Shown here: positions 1-12,200 of the stretch, piece by piece
Layout of the letters: each line of letters begins with the position of its first letter
Position numbering within the stretch: the stretch's first letter is position 1
Assembly (NCBI GenBank): GCA_030068145.1
Contig: JAPJBO010000063.1
Coordinates: 124,001-188,000, forward strand
Length of the DNA stretch: 64,000 nucleotides
Origin: Diplonema papillatum
Taxonomy: Eukaryota; Euglenozoa; Diplonemea; Diplonemida; Diplonemidae
Direction: 5' to 3'
Notes under the pieces: model-generated
What the model was told of the DNA's origin: nothing
Seen by the model: only the letters and a program-made list of their open reading frames with translations
Database searches by the model: none
Made by a program: the position numbers and the translations under genes

Positions 1-499
1 GGCGACCGACGGTCAGCAGCAGCCTCCAGAAAGTAAAACAATCCAAAACAACCCCCGAGACGCATCAGGGGAGACACAACCACGTGGATCAGGAATTGGC
101 ACTGGAAATTTGTGTACGTGAACCACATGGCTTAGCATGCACTTTCTCACGGGCTAGGTTACTTTATGTCGTCGTCGGAATTAGCAGCTCGCTTCTTATG
201 CATCATCACACCCAATCTTGTCGGGGTCGTCAACTGTTGCTCGGCCGGGGCTCATCTTGTCTATCGTTTCTCGGATCTGTTTCGTGGGGCTCACCACTCG
301 ACAGGTTGCCCATTTCGCACCCAGCCTCTCCACGTGAAACACAGAATCGGTGAAACCCAGATGGGGGCACCCAACCACGCGTATATCCATCATGCCTACA
401 GGCATCAAAGGAAGAAGGTAGGCGGGCGGTCGGCGTTGACCGAACCCACAAGGGGGCCGGGGGGGGGTATTGGACCCGAACGGTCGATTGTAGCGCGCC
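1..499. other. upstream non-coding stretch
   Basis: No convincing coding region was found before the PAM16 start. The open frames here are short and of low-information composition. Around 48-82 there is a CCCCCGAGACGCATCAGGGG-type stretch that resembles, in reverse orientation, the segment at about 6022-6050, so part of this region is probably repeat-derived. The PAM16 promoter should lie in the last few hundred bases, but I recognise no core motif. Confidence 0.4.
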
Positions 500-892
500 A
501 TGGTGGGTCCCATCGGGCCGATTGCGCGGGTCCTGGTCCAGGTCGGCACGGTGGTGGGCGGAGCCGTGTTCCGCGCTGCGTACGACGCGTATAAGATCGA
601 GGCGGCGCGGAACGGCGGCGGCGGCGGCTTCGCGTCTTCGTCCGTCTTCGGGCGGCAGACGCAGCCGATGTCGCGCGACGAAGCGCTGCGCATCCTCAAC
701 GTCGAAGCCGCGCGGAAGGACCAGCTGAGTCCGCAGGACTACCAGAAGGCTGAGCAGAACTACCGAAAGTACTTCAACGACAACGCGCCGGACGAAACCG
801 GCGGCCCCGGCGGCAGCGCGTACCTGCAGGGCAAAATCATCGCCGCGTACAAGCTCCTCGAGGAAGAGCAAAAGAAGAAGGACAAACCCTAG
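500..892 (+). CDS. PAM16: Pam16/Tim16 (Magmas), TIM23 import-motor J-like subunit
   Basis: Encodes 130 residues in one exon from ATG 500 to TAG. Pam16 is the J-like partner of Pam14/Tim14 in the presequence-translocase-associated motor on the matrix side of the inner mitochondrial membrane, where it regulates Hsp70 stimulation. What is seen: a hydrophobic N-terminus (residues about 1-20, VGPIGPIARVLVQVG), a small charged linker, then a degenerate J domain with MSRDEALRILNV, the conserved QNYRKYF-type helix and the GGSAYLQGKI helix with a lysine-rich tail. The canonical HPD triplet is absent, as expected for Pam16 and unlike Pam18. Length matches the usual 115-150 residues of the family. No intron is needed. 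The ATG follows a GCGCGCC context and no upstream in-frame extension looks coding. Confidence 0.93.
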   Translation: MVGPIGPIARVLVQVGTVVGGAVFRAAYDAYKIEAARNGGGGGFASSSVFGRQTQPMSRDEALRILNVEAARKDQLSPQDYQKAEQNYRKYFNDNAPDETGGPGGSAYLQGKIIAAYKLLEEEQKKKDKP

Positions 893-2680
893 CTGGCGGA
901 GCCCATGTCGTGTTCCTCCACAGCCAGCTGGGCAGAGTACGACGACGCCGGCCCCACTGATGATCACAGGCGCCCCTGTGCTGAACGCTCCCGCACGGGG
1001 GCCAGGGGAGATCCGTTCGTTCCGCCAGACGGCTGAGTGACACCGCCCCAGGCTGCTCACAAACACTCCTTGAAGAAGAGCAACCCGCGAAGCCCGCGAT
1101 GAAGTCGTCACCTAAGCAGCGCGCCAGCAGTCAGCCAATCCACTTCCAACGAATTAGCTGCCAAGTGAAGTCCACACGGCGCGAAAACCTTCCAATAGGA
1201 AGCCAACCTACCCGATCTCGTAACTGCATCGTTCTGCCTCCCGTGTCACCAACGCAAATAGACACGCGGAAGGAAGCGACACGACTTGGCTGCGTTCGAA
1301 AAGGTAGTCCCCTGCGTATCTATTCTGACTATCATCTATCAGACTATCGCTACGATAGATTCCTTGCAATCTAACCGCAAACTATCACGATGTACAGTCC
1401 AACCGGTCCATCCCTATCCTCTGGATCTGCATAGAATTGAGTTGCTGGAGCTGTCTAGTCGAGACGGTAACGCTGGAAACACGACCCAGTGCGAACAAAG
1501 ACGTGAGTGACTAGTGCAACTTATCGCCACAGATTCTATGTATTCTAGCCTCAAGCTTGGACGGTACATCACGGTCTATCACGAGAGGGGCGAAGTCGCT
1601 TCAATAGCCGTTTCCGCGGTCCGGCACGTGTGCCGCTGCACCCACCTCCTGTTCTTGGTGCTGAGCCGCCTCGAGGCAGAAAGGGATTGCTCGGCTGAGC
1701 TCCGCATCTGTACAGGCACAGCCACGTTTGAAAGCTATTTGAAAGCCTTGCCTTGCAGTGCATCGGTCATCAGCAAACTTCTTTTTCTTTGCCAACCCTA
1801 GCATCTTCGTTGGGAGAGGTTTCTTGGTTGCGCGGCCCCCGAAGACACCACCCGACATGACGGCAGGAAAGCCGACGTGAGAGATGGAGGAGTTGCCCTC
1901 ATGATAGCTAGACCCGTTCTCGAACTTTCGATTCACTCGGCGAATTGCGGTAACCCCATTGTTTTGATCACCGCCTACAACGCATGCCAGGGGAGGGTGG
2001 CGCTGTCGGGACTACACGCAAGACGAGCATTCTCTTTTCCAGTCGCGCTTTCTTGCCTTCATCGTTTTCCCTTAGTTGCTATGTTACTTGATTCAAGTTT
2101 TCTCCAGTCTCTGCTTTGGGGGTCGTCTCTGCTATGCATTCGTACTTGCCGCTCAGCAGTTCCGAGGGCAATCCAGAATCGCAGATCTCATGCTCACAGA
2201 GGGTTTCGACCCTCGCCCGTGGCCTTAACCCACCCGCTTCTTCGTGACGGCGCTGCTCGCGACAACAGGTCACCGCTTCTTACATCGTGGCTTTTGGTGG
2301 AAATCACGTGCGTTTTTTGGGGGCCACAAATAGAGTGCACCTTAACACGCGGGATGCGTTCGATCTTTCAGGGATGTGTCCAGCACGAACGCGTTCAACA
2401 TACGCTGCTACGTCTATTGAGTACTAAGAATCTTGCGGGTCGCTCGTCCTAAGCCCTGCATACGATATCATCTCGGAAGCCTCCCGACGATGGTCACCCG
2501 CCGACTTCGAATCCCCGGATCCCCAAGCTAATTTTTACTCGAAGCATGCGGACGAGTTCAAGCAATTAAAAAGCCGACGCAGGCGGCGAAAACAAAATTA
2601 ACCGGCGGCGGTGGAGTGGGTCGGGGGGACACCACCAGCAGCACGCACCCGGGGAAAAAGGGAAGAGCGGCCTGTTCGCC

Positions 2681-2684
<4 letters not shown>
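893..2684. other. intergenic, with two copies of the GATTC..TCTAAC motif
   Basis: No supported gene. Two degenerate copies of the dispersed motif occur at 1358-1375 and 1532-1549, each among CTATC-rich sequence (TCTATCAGACTATC at about 1336-1349; GGTCTATCACGAG at about 1574-1586). The open stretch at 1877-2452 starts at GTG and shows no domain or convincing composition. Confidence 0.5.

Positions 2685-2685
<1 letters not shown>

Positions 2686-2713
<28 letters not shown>
2686..2713. repeat. (CT)n microsatellite in 5' leader
   Basis: Fourteen or so CT dinucleotides, interrupted once near the left end, lie 28 bases upstream of ATG 2742. The position suggests it falls in the 5' UTR or core promoter of the coiled-coil gene. 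Any promoter role is inference. Confidence 0.85.
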
Positions 2714-2741
2714 CTGTGTTCTTCTTCCTTGAGGGCATCAG

Positions 2742-5563
2742 ATGAGCGCTGATCCGACGAAGACGCTGCTCATCAACAAGCTGCGGGAGAGAGTCTCGGA
2801 GCTTGAGCACCAGATCGAGAACAATGAAGAAGTGCTTGCAAAAGATGCAGAGATAGAAGAGCTCCGGAACACTCTGAAGCTATACGTGGAGGAGAACAAG
2901 AGGCTCCACGGTGCCAACTCGACAACGCCCAAGCGCCATGCCAGCGGGACGCCACGATCTGCACAACGCAACACAGGGGTGCCGCACGAGGTTGTGTTCG
3001 AGCTGCGGGTATGCGGCTCTCCAATCATTCGCTTTACCTGGCGTAACTCCTGTTTTGGTTCTAGCTATCCTGAGAGAAACTTAACATCTCCCTTTCAGCG
3101 CGGCTTGTGGGTTTGACACCCTGAACCTCGCACACGTGTTGGGGATCTCATGAGCGATTGCTTGGGCACCTTACGTCAGCTCTCGGTTCGTTGCAGATTA
3201 TTGGTACAGATTCTTTGCATTCTCACCCAAAACTCGGTTCGTCGTTCGTCGCCTGTCCGGCCCACTTAAAACCCTGTCATAACAGTCCCAGCTGTCAAAG
3301 TTGCCACACGCAGGGAAGTTTGTATTGACTAACGAACGCGGCAACGCTCACTGTATTTCACTTTGGCCAGCGTTACTGCACTCCCGCCAGAAGATGAGTT
3401 TGCAGCGGATGTGAAGAAACGAGACCCGATAGCCACAAACCTGAGGGTCCAAAGTGTCGCAGTGTAGTTATCCATCGCCGGGCCTTCCCACCGCTGCCGT
3501 TACACGTACCGACACCCGCACAGGAACGAATCGAGGAACTGAGGGCAAACAAAAGAGAGCTCGAACAGCACTTAAACCAAAGAGATAAGCAGCTCTCAGC
3601 GGCCAACGTAGCAGCTATGTGGGCGCACACGCAGGTATGCCTTTCTGTAGCACAAACCGGGGTATACCTAAACGCGCGCCTTCATAATATTATCTTAATA
3701 ATATTATCGATGAAGAGACTACTTGCTTGCAAGACACCATAGCGCACTGAATGATGAGAGCATAGAACAGAAAATAACAGTGCGGTTCTCTAGACCTTTT
3801 TGTTGGTCGCTGTGTTGTAAAACCAGGAAGGAAGTATGCAAACGAAGCTTTTCTCGCGGTTCTCTTTTGAGTTTAGGGCCTCGTTGCGCAGTCGGATCAG
3901 CAGGGCCTGCACGCAGGCTCTACGGTCCCGGAATCTCCAGCGAGCGTTAGCTTCAAACACGTATCAGAGTTGGGTCTGCACCTGATGAACGAGCAACGGA
4001 CGCATCAACCCGTCCGATCGATACGCAAGAAAGGGTATACGTGAAGACACGGGACCCTCGAGAGGGGTACGCAAGGAGGACCTGAGATGGGCAGAACACC
4101 AGGCCGGCAAGGCCAGTACGCCCCCAATCTCCTGGGAAACCCTGTACCACAAAATGCGCTATTAAGAAAAGAACCTACCGGAAACACAAACACCCCGCAG
4201 CTGACCGTCGTGCTGGGCGAAGTGAACTCGCTGAACGGCGACCTGGAGCAGGTCCAGGTGTCGACGCCTCCCCGGACGCGGCACCCGTCCCAGCCCCGGA
4301 GCCGGCGCAGCCCGTTGCAGGCGGAGACGAACAAGGCCCTCGCGGACCTGTGCTCGCTGATCAGCGCTTCCGAGCAGGGCGTGGCCTCCCTCCGGCGGAG
4401 ATACCTGGCTCTCGACGTCGACGCCAAGATCAAGGAGCTCCAGGGCCAGGTGCACCAGTGGAAGCACTCGGCCGAGCGGCAGCGCAGCGAGATCGAGCAG
4501 CTTGAGGCCGAACACCGCGACCTGCGTAACTGGCTGCAAAACGGCGGGTACCCGCTGCGGGATCCGAGGGACGAGTCCACCAGGATCGTCTCTCCCGAGG
4601 TGATCCGCATGCCCAGCCACTCGGTCCACACCGTCAACGCGGAGCACTGGCCCATTAGATCGGTAGCGTGCCAAACCCCTCGCGGCGAAGAGCAGGTGTG
4701 CCTAATTTCCATTTCCCTACACACGCCGGCCGGAATGGAGACAGCAAGGCGCCGGAGGGTTTGGCTGGCACTGGGGGTTCCGCTCCAACAACCCAAACTT
4801 TTAACGACTTCCTGAAAAAGGGGGGGGGTAGGATGGAAATGCCGTTTCCTTTCAAACTGGTGCGCCAGGTGTGTGGGCCTTTGAAGCGTGGATGATGCCT
4901 CTCGCGCTGCTCCCCTTGAGGTTCCTGGCTCATGCCAAAGCGCCGCCGCCCGGGTTAAGGGGTTGCGGCATCAGGCGTGGGCCAGGGCCAGGGAGACTGT
5001 TCGGAGGGGTCACCACCCACCGTTCACAACCGGCAAGGCCAGTAAGCCCCCAATCTCCTGGGAAACCCTGTACCACAAACTGGTGCGCCAGGTGTACTGG
5101 CTGTAGGTCCTCCCGTTGGTCAACGTTTTGAATGCGATCGGGAAAAGCACTCTTACACTCTCAGCGACCCTTTTCCCTTTTCGATTATTACGTTTTCTTC
5201 GAAGAAAAAAAGACTTGCTGCCAACATCGAACATGCATGAGAGGCAGTGTCCTGCCGAAACATTAAACGAAGCGTTTCCTCCCCCCGCCACAGTGGTTCA
5301 GCGCCTACGGGATCGAAAAGTCGCCGCGAAGGGGGACGCCGAACCGGTCTCTCGTGTCGGGCAGTGTGTGGGATCCCCCCGTGATGCCGGGGACCACGCC
5401 TCCTGCGTCGCCGATGTGGACGTCTCCGTCCGGGTACGACTACGCGGCCGGGGCGTCTCGCAGCAACTCTCCTTCCCGGGCGCGCCGCAGCTCGCCCGGC
5501 CGCCAAAGCAAAGGCCTCGTGTCGTCCGCCGTCCTGCGCCGGCACATGGGTGCGCGGCAGTGA
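2742..5563 (+). CDS. coiled-coil protein, four exons (hypothetical)
   Basis: Modelled as exons 2742-3008, 3524-3634, 4201-4695 and 5294-5563, giving 380 residues ending at TGA 5561-5563. Each junction is phase 0. Donors are GTATGC, GTATGC and GTGTGC; acceptors end CACAG, CGCAG and CCACAG; introns are 515, 566 and 598 nt. All four exons join in one open frame, which is the main support. Exon 1 (residues 1-89) starts with a coiled coil of E, L, K and R heptads (LINKLRERVSELEHQIENN). Exon 2 (90-126) is another charged helix (ERIEELRANKRELEQHL). Exon 3 (127-291) has a third helix around AKIKELQGQVHQWKHSAERQ. Exon 4 is Ser/Pro/Arg-rich and disordered. No family recognised; a cytoskeletal or centrosomal/basal-body role is possible but only a guess. 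Intron 3 holds dispersed repeats also seen at 23 kb and 25 kb. Confidence 0.7.
4106..5092 (+). repeat. direct repeat, about 55 bp, in intron 2 and intron 3
   Basis: The sequence from GGCAAGGCCAGTACGCCCCC through CTGTACCACAAAATGCGC (4106-4160) recurs as GGCAAGGCCAGTAAGCCCCC through CTGTACCACAAACTGGTGCG (about 5034-5092). The copies sit in consecutive introns of the coiled-coil gene, so intron sequence has been copied between introns or both introns carry the same element. The listed span covers both copies; the sequence between them is not part of the repeat. Confidence 0.75.
5148..5280 (+). repeat. dispersed repeat copy in intron 3, partner at 22.9 kb
   Basis: From TCTTACACTCTCAGCGACCC to AAACATTAAACGAAG this intron segment matches 22929-23056 (TCTTACACTCCCTGCGACCC to AAACATTAAACTAAG), including the core CATGCATGAGAGGCAGTGT. 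Here the element lies immediately before the acceptor of intron 3 and supplies its pyrimidine tract. A more diverged partial copy follows at about 23084-23130. Confidence 0.8.
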
Positions 5564-6586
5564 CACGCCGTCGATCTGCGATCTGCGGGTCTAGTGTGGG
5601 TCAGGGCCACTTTCCCGTTGCACCTGTTCACCGAGTTGGACACCGTGGCGTCCTGGGAAGAAGTCTCGGGCCCAGGCGTCGAGTACGCAGTAGATTGCCG
5701 GGGGCGGGTTCCCCGTTCATGAGAGTAGAAACAGCGAAGCAAGAACTGCCTTCTGCGTCTGCCGTCTCCGGCTGCGTCGGCAGTTCGACAATTACTGCCA
5801 GTGACTACTGGTTGCCGCATATCGAGCTTTCATCGAAGACTCTCTTTTCCCTCTCGCCGGCTGTGGTGTATTATCGAGGGTTGCTTCTTCTTCGGGCACA
5901 GTTAGTGCACAGTCCAGTGAGCTCGCTTGGTTCGTCGTTTTACCTGTTCTGTCTGCTAGCAAGCACAACGAGGTGCGGCAAAGTTTGGGGGCAGCAAATA
6001 TCGGTCGTGAAACCTTAATATAAGTCTCCCCGACGCGTTTAGGGGGGATGCTTTGGGCATGGCATCGGCCGGCGTGCATCGTGCCTCACGGAAACATGCA
6101 TCCGACTCCCCAGGAGCGGACGCACACGGCAAACCTGGCTCGTGTCCTCTCCCCGCATGGTGTGAGAACTGCCGGTCTCACGTCCGTTCCGTTTTTTTTT
6201 TGTGGCTCTTCTTTTTTTTTCCTTTCAGCATTTCTCCCCCCCCCCCCTTCCTTCTGGGTTGAAGATTCTTCGAATCTCCGAGGCCCTCCACCTCTGAACG
6301 GGTTGTGCTCGGGGTTTGCGGAGCTCGCGCTCCCCCACCCAATGCAGAAGCACGGCACCTTCCGTTCGTTATTTTCGGCTGCGCGCGCGTTCGTCTCGAC
6401 CGGAAGCGTGGCAGGCACTTCATTGAAAGTGTAAGGCCGAGTGACACACCTGCGCACGAGCTCCCGCATGGTGTCTGTGCACACGTGCACAGCAATGTGA
6501 AGGGTTCGAATCTAGTACAGCAGATGCAGCGGAGGGAATTCCCGCCAGTGCCACGACCAAAGCGCGGACTCGCCAACGGCAAGAAG

Positions 6587-6725
6587 CCGTTTAAGCAGTT
6601 ACCTCAATGGACCAAACATTGTTCTCACGAAGTGGAATCGCAAACGCAACGAACCGTTTAAGCAGTGCCTAGTCAATCGGCCAAACAATGTCCTCACGAA
6701 GCTGAATCGTCAACGGCGAAGAAGC
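6587..6725. repeat. 67-bp tandem duplication
   Basis: The unit CCGTTTAAGCAGT..CAAACA(T/A)TGT(T/C)CTCACGAAG starts at 6587 and again at 6654, followed by AATCG(C/T)(A/C)AACG. The copies differ by scattered substitutions. Another partial match (CCAACGGCAAGAAG) precedes the first unit. Confidence 0.8.
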
Positions 6726-7591
6726 CTGCGACTCCAAGACTCAGCCTTAGTCTGTCATGTATGAGAGATTATTCCGAAGCAGGTTCACTAACCCTGAGAG
6801 GTTAAGAAACTACCAGCTACTAGTCCGATGAGACCAAATTAGCGAAAGGGGCTGAAAGTTATGTCTGCTTGCCATCTAATTACAAGTTTCACTTCAAGCG
6901 CTGCTGTTTCCGTACACATTGATACCACCAGCGCACGAAACTCAAGTGTCGCGGAACCAATCAAAGCCTCTGCTTCCCGGATTACCACCCCCTAATTTGT
7001 TATCCTCTTCCAGTAGTGGTTGCTTGTTGCATTTTACCCCACCTCTTCCCATCGTCCTTCGTTTCTCCTCCACAGTTCTTCGTTTATCTACACGCAATGC
7101 GAGAAGCCATCGCACCAAAGGAGAGGGAGGCTGTTCGAGTTTTACCAGCCCTGAAACCCAGAAGCAGAGCCAGCTTGGAAGGAAATGCTCGACAACAGCT
7201 GCCAGACAAAGAACCGAAGGATCCCAAGTGCTGTAACTACCGGACCACGTGTTGAACCGACGTGAGGTCATGCGGGTCTACCCCCCTTCATGACAAGACA
7301 CACAAACACAACAGGTCACAAGTCCTGAGTGAGAAAACAACACACGGTGGTGTACGCGAAGAACAAATCAGATTGTGTTTGTATTGTATTTGCCTCTCTG
7401 ACCTCTAGAGGAGGCCGCCAATTGCAGCGGGATTAGGAGTGCCGGGCGGAAGCGCTCGTCAGAGACCGCTTTGAAGATGTTACGTTTGGGTTAGAAGGTA
7501 AAGAATCGATGGCGATAATCTGCATCTGCTCTCTTTCGTGGCTACCTCTTAGAGCGAGATGTAACGGCTCCTCTCCCGTGTAGCCTGACCG

Positions 7592-7747
7592 CTGAAATGG
7601 CACCGGGGCGGGCCACTTCTCTTCATTTGCGCGTTTTCCTCGGGACTCGCGTTGCACCGTTTGCCCAGCATCTGTTCTGAAATGGCAGCGGGGCGGCCAC
7701 TTCTCTTCATTTGCGCGTCCTTTGCACCGTTTGCCCAGCATCTGTTC
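7592..7747. repeat. 85-bp tandem duplication
   Basis: The unit begins CTGAAATGGCA(C/G)CGGGGCGG at 7592 and 7677 and ends GTTTGCCCAGCATCTGTTC. The second copy lacks a short internal segment near CCTCGGGACTCGCG, so the copies differ by a deletion of about 12 bases. Confidence 0.85.
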
Positions 7748-8146
7748 ACGGAGTTCGAGTTCGCATTTCAGGCAGAACTGCTGAAGTAGAACGACCATCG
7801 TACCCAACACAACCACCCTCCCCCTCATCGCGTTTGGGGGCACCCAGTCATGTTTCACGGCGGGAGTGACACATCGCCCGGAAACCAGCAACCGCACCCC
7901 CACTTCTTTTCTATCCCTACCCTCTCCACCCCACCTCAAGCTTTTACAGTCAACCAGAGACTTAACAACACCGGCCTTCTAAACCACGAGCAGCACTGGA
8001 AACGACCGGAGTCAAGCAGGGGCGTCCTGAGACTGAGCCGGAACGGACGACGGCGTCTAACCTCTCAACACAGGACCGGTCAAGGCCCTGGGGCGGGACG
8101 ATCAGCCGATTTTTTCCTTTGAGTGTCGGCCGGCAGCGTCCTTCTT

Positions 8147-8335
8147 TTTCTTTTTGTATAAGCACCTGCTTTGTAGGAAATGCTTGAGGAGACTGCCAGT
8201 TGCGATAGATCAAAGGAGGTAAATGTGCTGTAGCCCACACGAAACACAGGTAAATCTGGGTTTATAAGCGTTCAACAAAAAAAGACCCACTTTGTAGTTG
8301 TATTGTTTTCTCCCCCTCTAACCTCCTTCGAAATG
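8147..8335 (+). mobile_element. retroelement 5' region fragment, 'GACCCAC' subtype
   Basis: From TTGTATAAGCACCTGCTTTG to GCGTTCAACAAAAA this copy is nearly identical to 62845-62980, which leads directly into the gag-like reading frame at 62981. Here the sequence after the A-run is instead AAGACCCACTTTG and continues to CTCCCCCTCTAACCTCC, a tail shared with the copies at 26886-26965 and, inverted, at 41075-41265. No coding region remains, so this is a solo fragment. Confidence 0.75.
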
Positions 8336-8361
8336 AGCACAAGGCAGTCCCTCGAGTATTT

Positions 8362-8555
8362 TGAAAAGTATGCTAAGACTGCAGGGAATAGTTGACTAGA
8401 CCTCTTGAGTTTGTGCTGACCACGATTGTGGGAGTCGGGAAAACCGAACATAACCTAAAGCAGGACCGACCCCCCCCCCCCTTTCGTGAGAAAAAGCGAA
8501 GAATACAAGCGCGTTGCGCAACTATTCTTTTGAAGAAGCACCTGCTTTGCAGGGA
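8362..8555 (+). repeat. dispersed repeat, related copy at 28505-28690
   Basis: AAGTATGCTAA(G/T)ACT, CCTCTTGA(G/A)TT, TAACCTAAAGCAGGACCGA and CCTTTCGTGAGAAA followed by CAACTATTCT recur in the same order at 28509-28686. The block ends in GAAGAAGCACCTGCTTTGCAGG, a further scrap of the retroelement 5' sequence. A weaker third copy may lie at 32845-32960. Confidence 0.65.
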
Positions 8556-9213
8556 CCGTTTTCTTTTCCGATTGCAGCACGCGGCCGATCAGTCTGGCGG
8601 ATCCGACCGGTGTACTGCGCAGTCTGTGAAGTCTTCCCGGGTAGTGCGTAACGGTTAAGACCTATATTATGTCTCAACAAACATAACGTGGGCGGCGCCG
8701 AAGCTTTACCAGCTTCGGCTGACACCATTTGCGCACTTAACCATGGTTAAGAAGACGACTGAAAGCACAGACACAAAGATAGCTCAAAGCATCTGCAGAA
8801 TAACACGAAAGGCCTCTAGGCAAAAACCCGTTTTCACATCTCTTCCTGTGTTGGACACTCGCGTAATACACAGGCAGACCACAACGAAGAGAGACAGTCC
8901 GAGAACTGTTGTGGTGCGACGTGGCACAACGGAGAGGAGGCGGAAAAAGGAGATGAGGAGCAATGTTTGTATTATTTGGTCGGAACTCCTCATACCCCAC
9001 GTCTACCCGCGTCTTTCCACCAAGCACCCCCCCCCAGTGGTTCCCCCCACCCACCTTTTCGGCCAGCAAGGTGAAGTTCTGTATGTTTTGTATGACCTCC
9101 CAACCCCTCACCCACGCTCCTTTGTCCCCCACCGCCCCCCAAGTGCGCCTGTTCGCTTAAATTAACACAGTCTCCGCAGTCGCTCGTCTTTTCCCGTTCA
9201 CCTTCCGCGTCGA

Positions 9214-12200
9214 CACCGGCACAGCAGTGCACACCGGCACAGCTGTGCACACCGACACAGCAGTGCACACCGGCACAGCAGTGCACACCGGTGCACACCG
9301 GCACAGCAGTGCACACCGACACAGCAGTGCACACCGGCACAGGAGTGCACACCGGTGCACACCGGCACAGCAGTGCACACCGGCACAGGAGTGCACACCG
9401 GTGCACACCGGCACAGCAGTGCACACCGGCACAGCAGTGCACACCGGCACAGCAGTGCACACCGACACAGCAGTGCACACCGACACAGCAGTGCACACCG
9501 ACACAGCAGTGCACACCGGCACAGGAGTGCACACCGGTGCACACCGGCACAGCAGTGCACACCGGCACAGGAGTGCACACCGGTGCACACCGGCACAGCA
9601 GTGCACACCGGCACAGCAGTGCACACCGACACAGCAGTGCACACCGACACAGCAGTGCACACCGACACAGCAGTGCACACCGACACAGCAGTGCACACCG
9701 ACACAGCAGTGCACACCGACACAGCAGTGCACACCGACACAGCAGTGCACACCGACACAGCAGTGCACACCGACACAGCAGTGCACACCGACACAGCAGT
9801 GCACACCGGCACAGCAGTGCACACCGACACAGCAGTGCACACCGACACAGCAGTGCACACCGACACAGCAGTGCACACCGACACAGCAGTGCACACCGAC
9901 ACAGCAGTGCACACCGACACAGCAGTGCACACCGACACAGCAGTGCACACCGACACAGCAGTGCACACCGACACAGCAGTGCACACCGACACAGCAGTGC
10001 ACACCGACACAGCAGTGCACACCGACACAGCAGTGCACACCGACACAGCAGTGCACACCGACACAGCAGTGCACACCGACACAGCAGTGCACACCGACAC
10101 AGCAGTGCACACCGACACAGCAGTGCACACCGGCACAGCAGTGCACACCGACACAGCAGTGCACACCGACACAGCAGTGCACACCGGCACAGCAGTGCAC
10201 ACCGACACAGCAGTGCACACCGACACAGCAGTGCACACCGACACAGCAGTGCACACCGACACAGCAGTGCACACCGACACAGCAGTGCACACCGACACAG
10301 CAGTGCACACCGACACAGCAGTGCACACCGACACAGCAGTGCACACCGACACAGCAGTGCACACCGACACAGCAGTGCACACCGACACAGCAGTGCACAC
10401 CGACACAGCAGTGCACACCGACACAGCAGTGCACACCGACACAGCAGTGCACACCGACACAGCAGTGCACACCGGCACAGCAGTGCACACCGACACAGCA
10501 GTGCACACCGACACAGCAGTGCACACCGACACAGCAGTGCACACCGACACAGCAGTGCACACCGACACAGCAGTGCACACCGACACAGCAGTGCACACCG
10601 ACACAGCAGTGCACACCGGCACAGCAGTGCACACCGACACAGCAGTGCACACCGACACAGCAGTGCACACCGGCACAGCAGTGCACACCGACACAGCAGT
10701 GCACACCGACACAGCAGTGCACACCGACACAGCAGTGCACACCGACACAGCAGTGCACACCGGCACAGCAGTGCACACCGGCACAGCAGTGCACACCGAC
10801 ACAGCAGTGCACACCGGCACAGCAGTGCACACCGGCACAGCAGTGCACACCGACACAGCAGTGCACACCGACACAGCAGTGCACACCGGCACAGCAGTGC
10901 ACACCGACACAGCAGTGCACACCGACACAGCAGTGCACACCGGCACAGCAGTGCACACCGGCACAGCAGTGCACACCGACACAGCAGTGCACACCGGCAC
11001 AGCAGTGCACACCGACACAGCAGTGCACACCGGCACAGCAGTGCACACCGGTGCACACCGGCACAGCAGTGCACACCGACACAGCAGTGCACACCGGCAC
11101 AGGAGTGCACACCGGTGCACACCGGCACAGCAGTGCACACCGGCACAGGAGTGCACACCGGTGCACACCGGCACAGCAGTGCACACCGGCACAGCAGTGC
11201 ACACCGGCACAGCAGTGCACACCGACACAGCAGTGCACACCGACACAGCAGTGCACACCGACACAGCAGTGCACACCGGCACAGCAGTGCACACCGGTGC
11301 ACACCGGCACAGCAGTGCACACCGGCACAGGAGTGCACACCGGCAGTGCACACCGACACAGCAGTGCACACCGGCACAGCAGTGCACACCGACACAGCAG
11401 TGCACACCGACACAGCAGTGCACACCGACACAGCAGTGCACACCGGCACAGCAGTGCACACCGTGCACACCGGCACAGCAGTGCACACCGACACAGCAGT
11501 GCACACCGACACAGCAGTGCACACCGGCAGTGCACACCGGCACAGCAGTGCACACCGACACAGCAGTGCACACCGGCAGTGCACACCGGCACAGCAGTGC
11601 ACACCGGCACAGCAGTGCACACCGACACAGCAGTGCACACCGACACAGCAGTGCACACCGACACAGCAGTGCACACCGGCACAGCAGTGCACACCGACAC
11701 AGCAGTGCACACCGACACAGCAGTGCACACCGACACAGCAGTGCACACCGACACAGCAGTGCACACCGACACAGCAGTGCACACCGACACAGCAGTGCAC
11801 ACCGACACAGCAGTGCACACCGACACAGCAGTGCACACCGACACAGCAGTGCACACCGACACAGCAGTGCACACCGACACAGCAGTGCACACCGACACAG
11901 CAGTGCACACCGACACAGCAGTGCACACCGACACAGCAGTGCACACCGACACAGCAGTGCACACCGACACAGCAGTGCACACCGACACAGCAGTGCACAC
12001 CGACACAGCAGTGCACACCGACACAGCAGTGCACACCGACACAGCAGTGCACACCGGCACAGCAGTGCACACCGACACAGCAGTGCACACCGACACAGCA
12101 GTGCACACCGACACAGCAGTGCACACCGACACAGCAGTGCACACCGACACAGCAGTGCACACCGACACAGCAGTGCACACCGACACAGCAGTGCACACCA

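Larger units (their letters stand above)
5564..8140. other. gene-poor region with tandem and dispersed repeats
   Basis: No gene could be supported. Contents: homopolymer-rich tract around 6190-6250; a B-box-like GGTTCGAATCT at 6503-6513 with an A-box-like GGCCGAGTGAC about 70 bases upstream; a 67-bp tandem duplication at 6587-6725; an inverted copy of the GATTC..TCTAAC motif at 7490-7507; and an 85-bp tandem duplication at 7592-7747. The open frames in this region are short and change frame without plausible splice signals. Confidence 0.5.

Noticed and set aside
1877..2452. 191-codon plus-strand open frame
   Set aside because: Begins at GTG, has no domain, no splice-consistent continuation and no coding-like codon bias.
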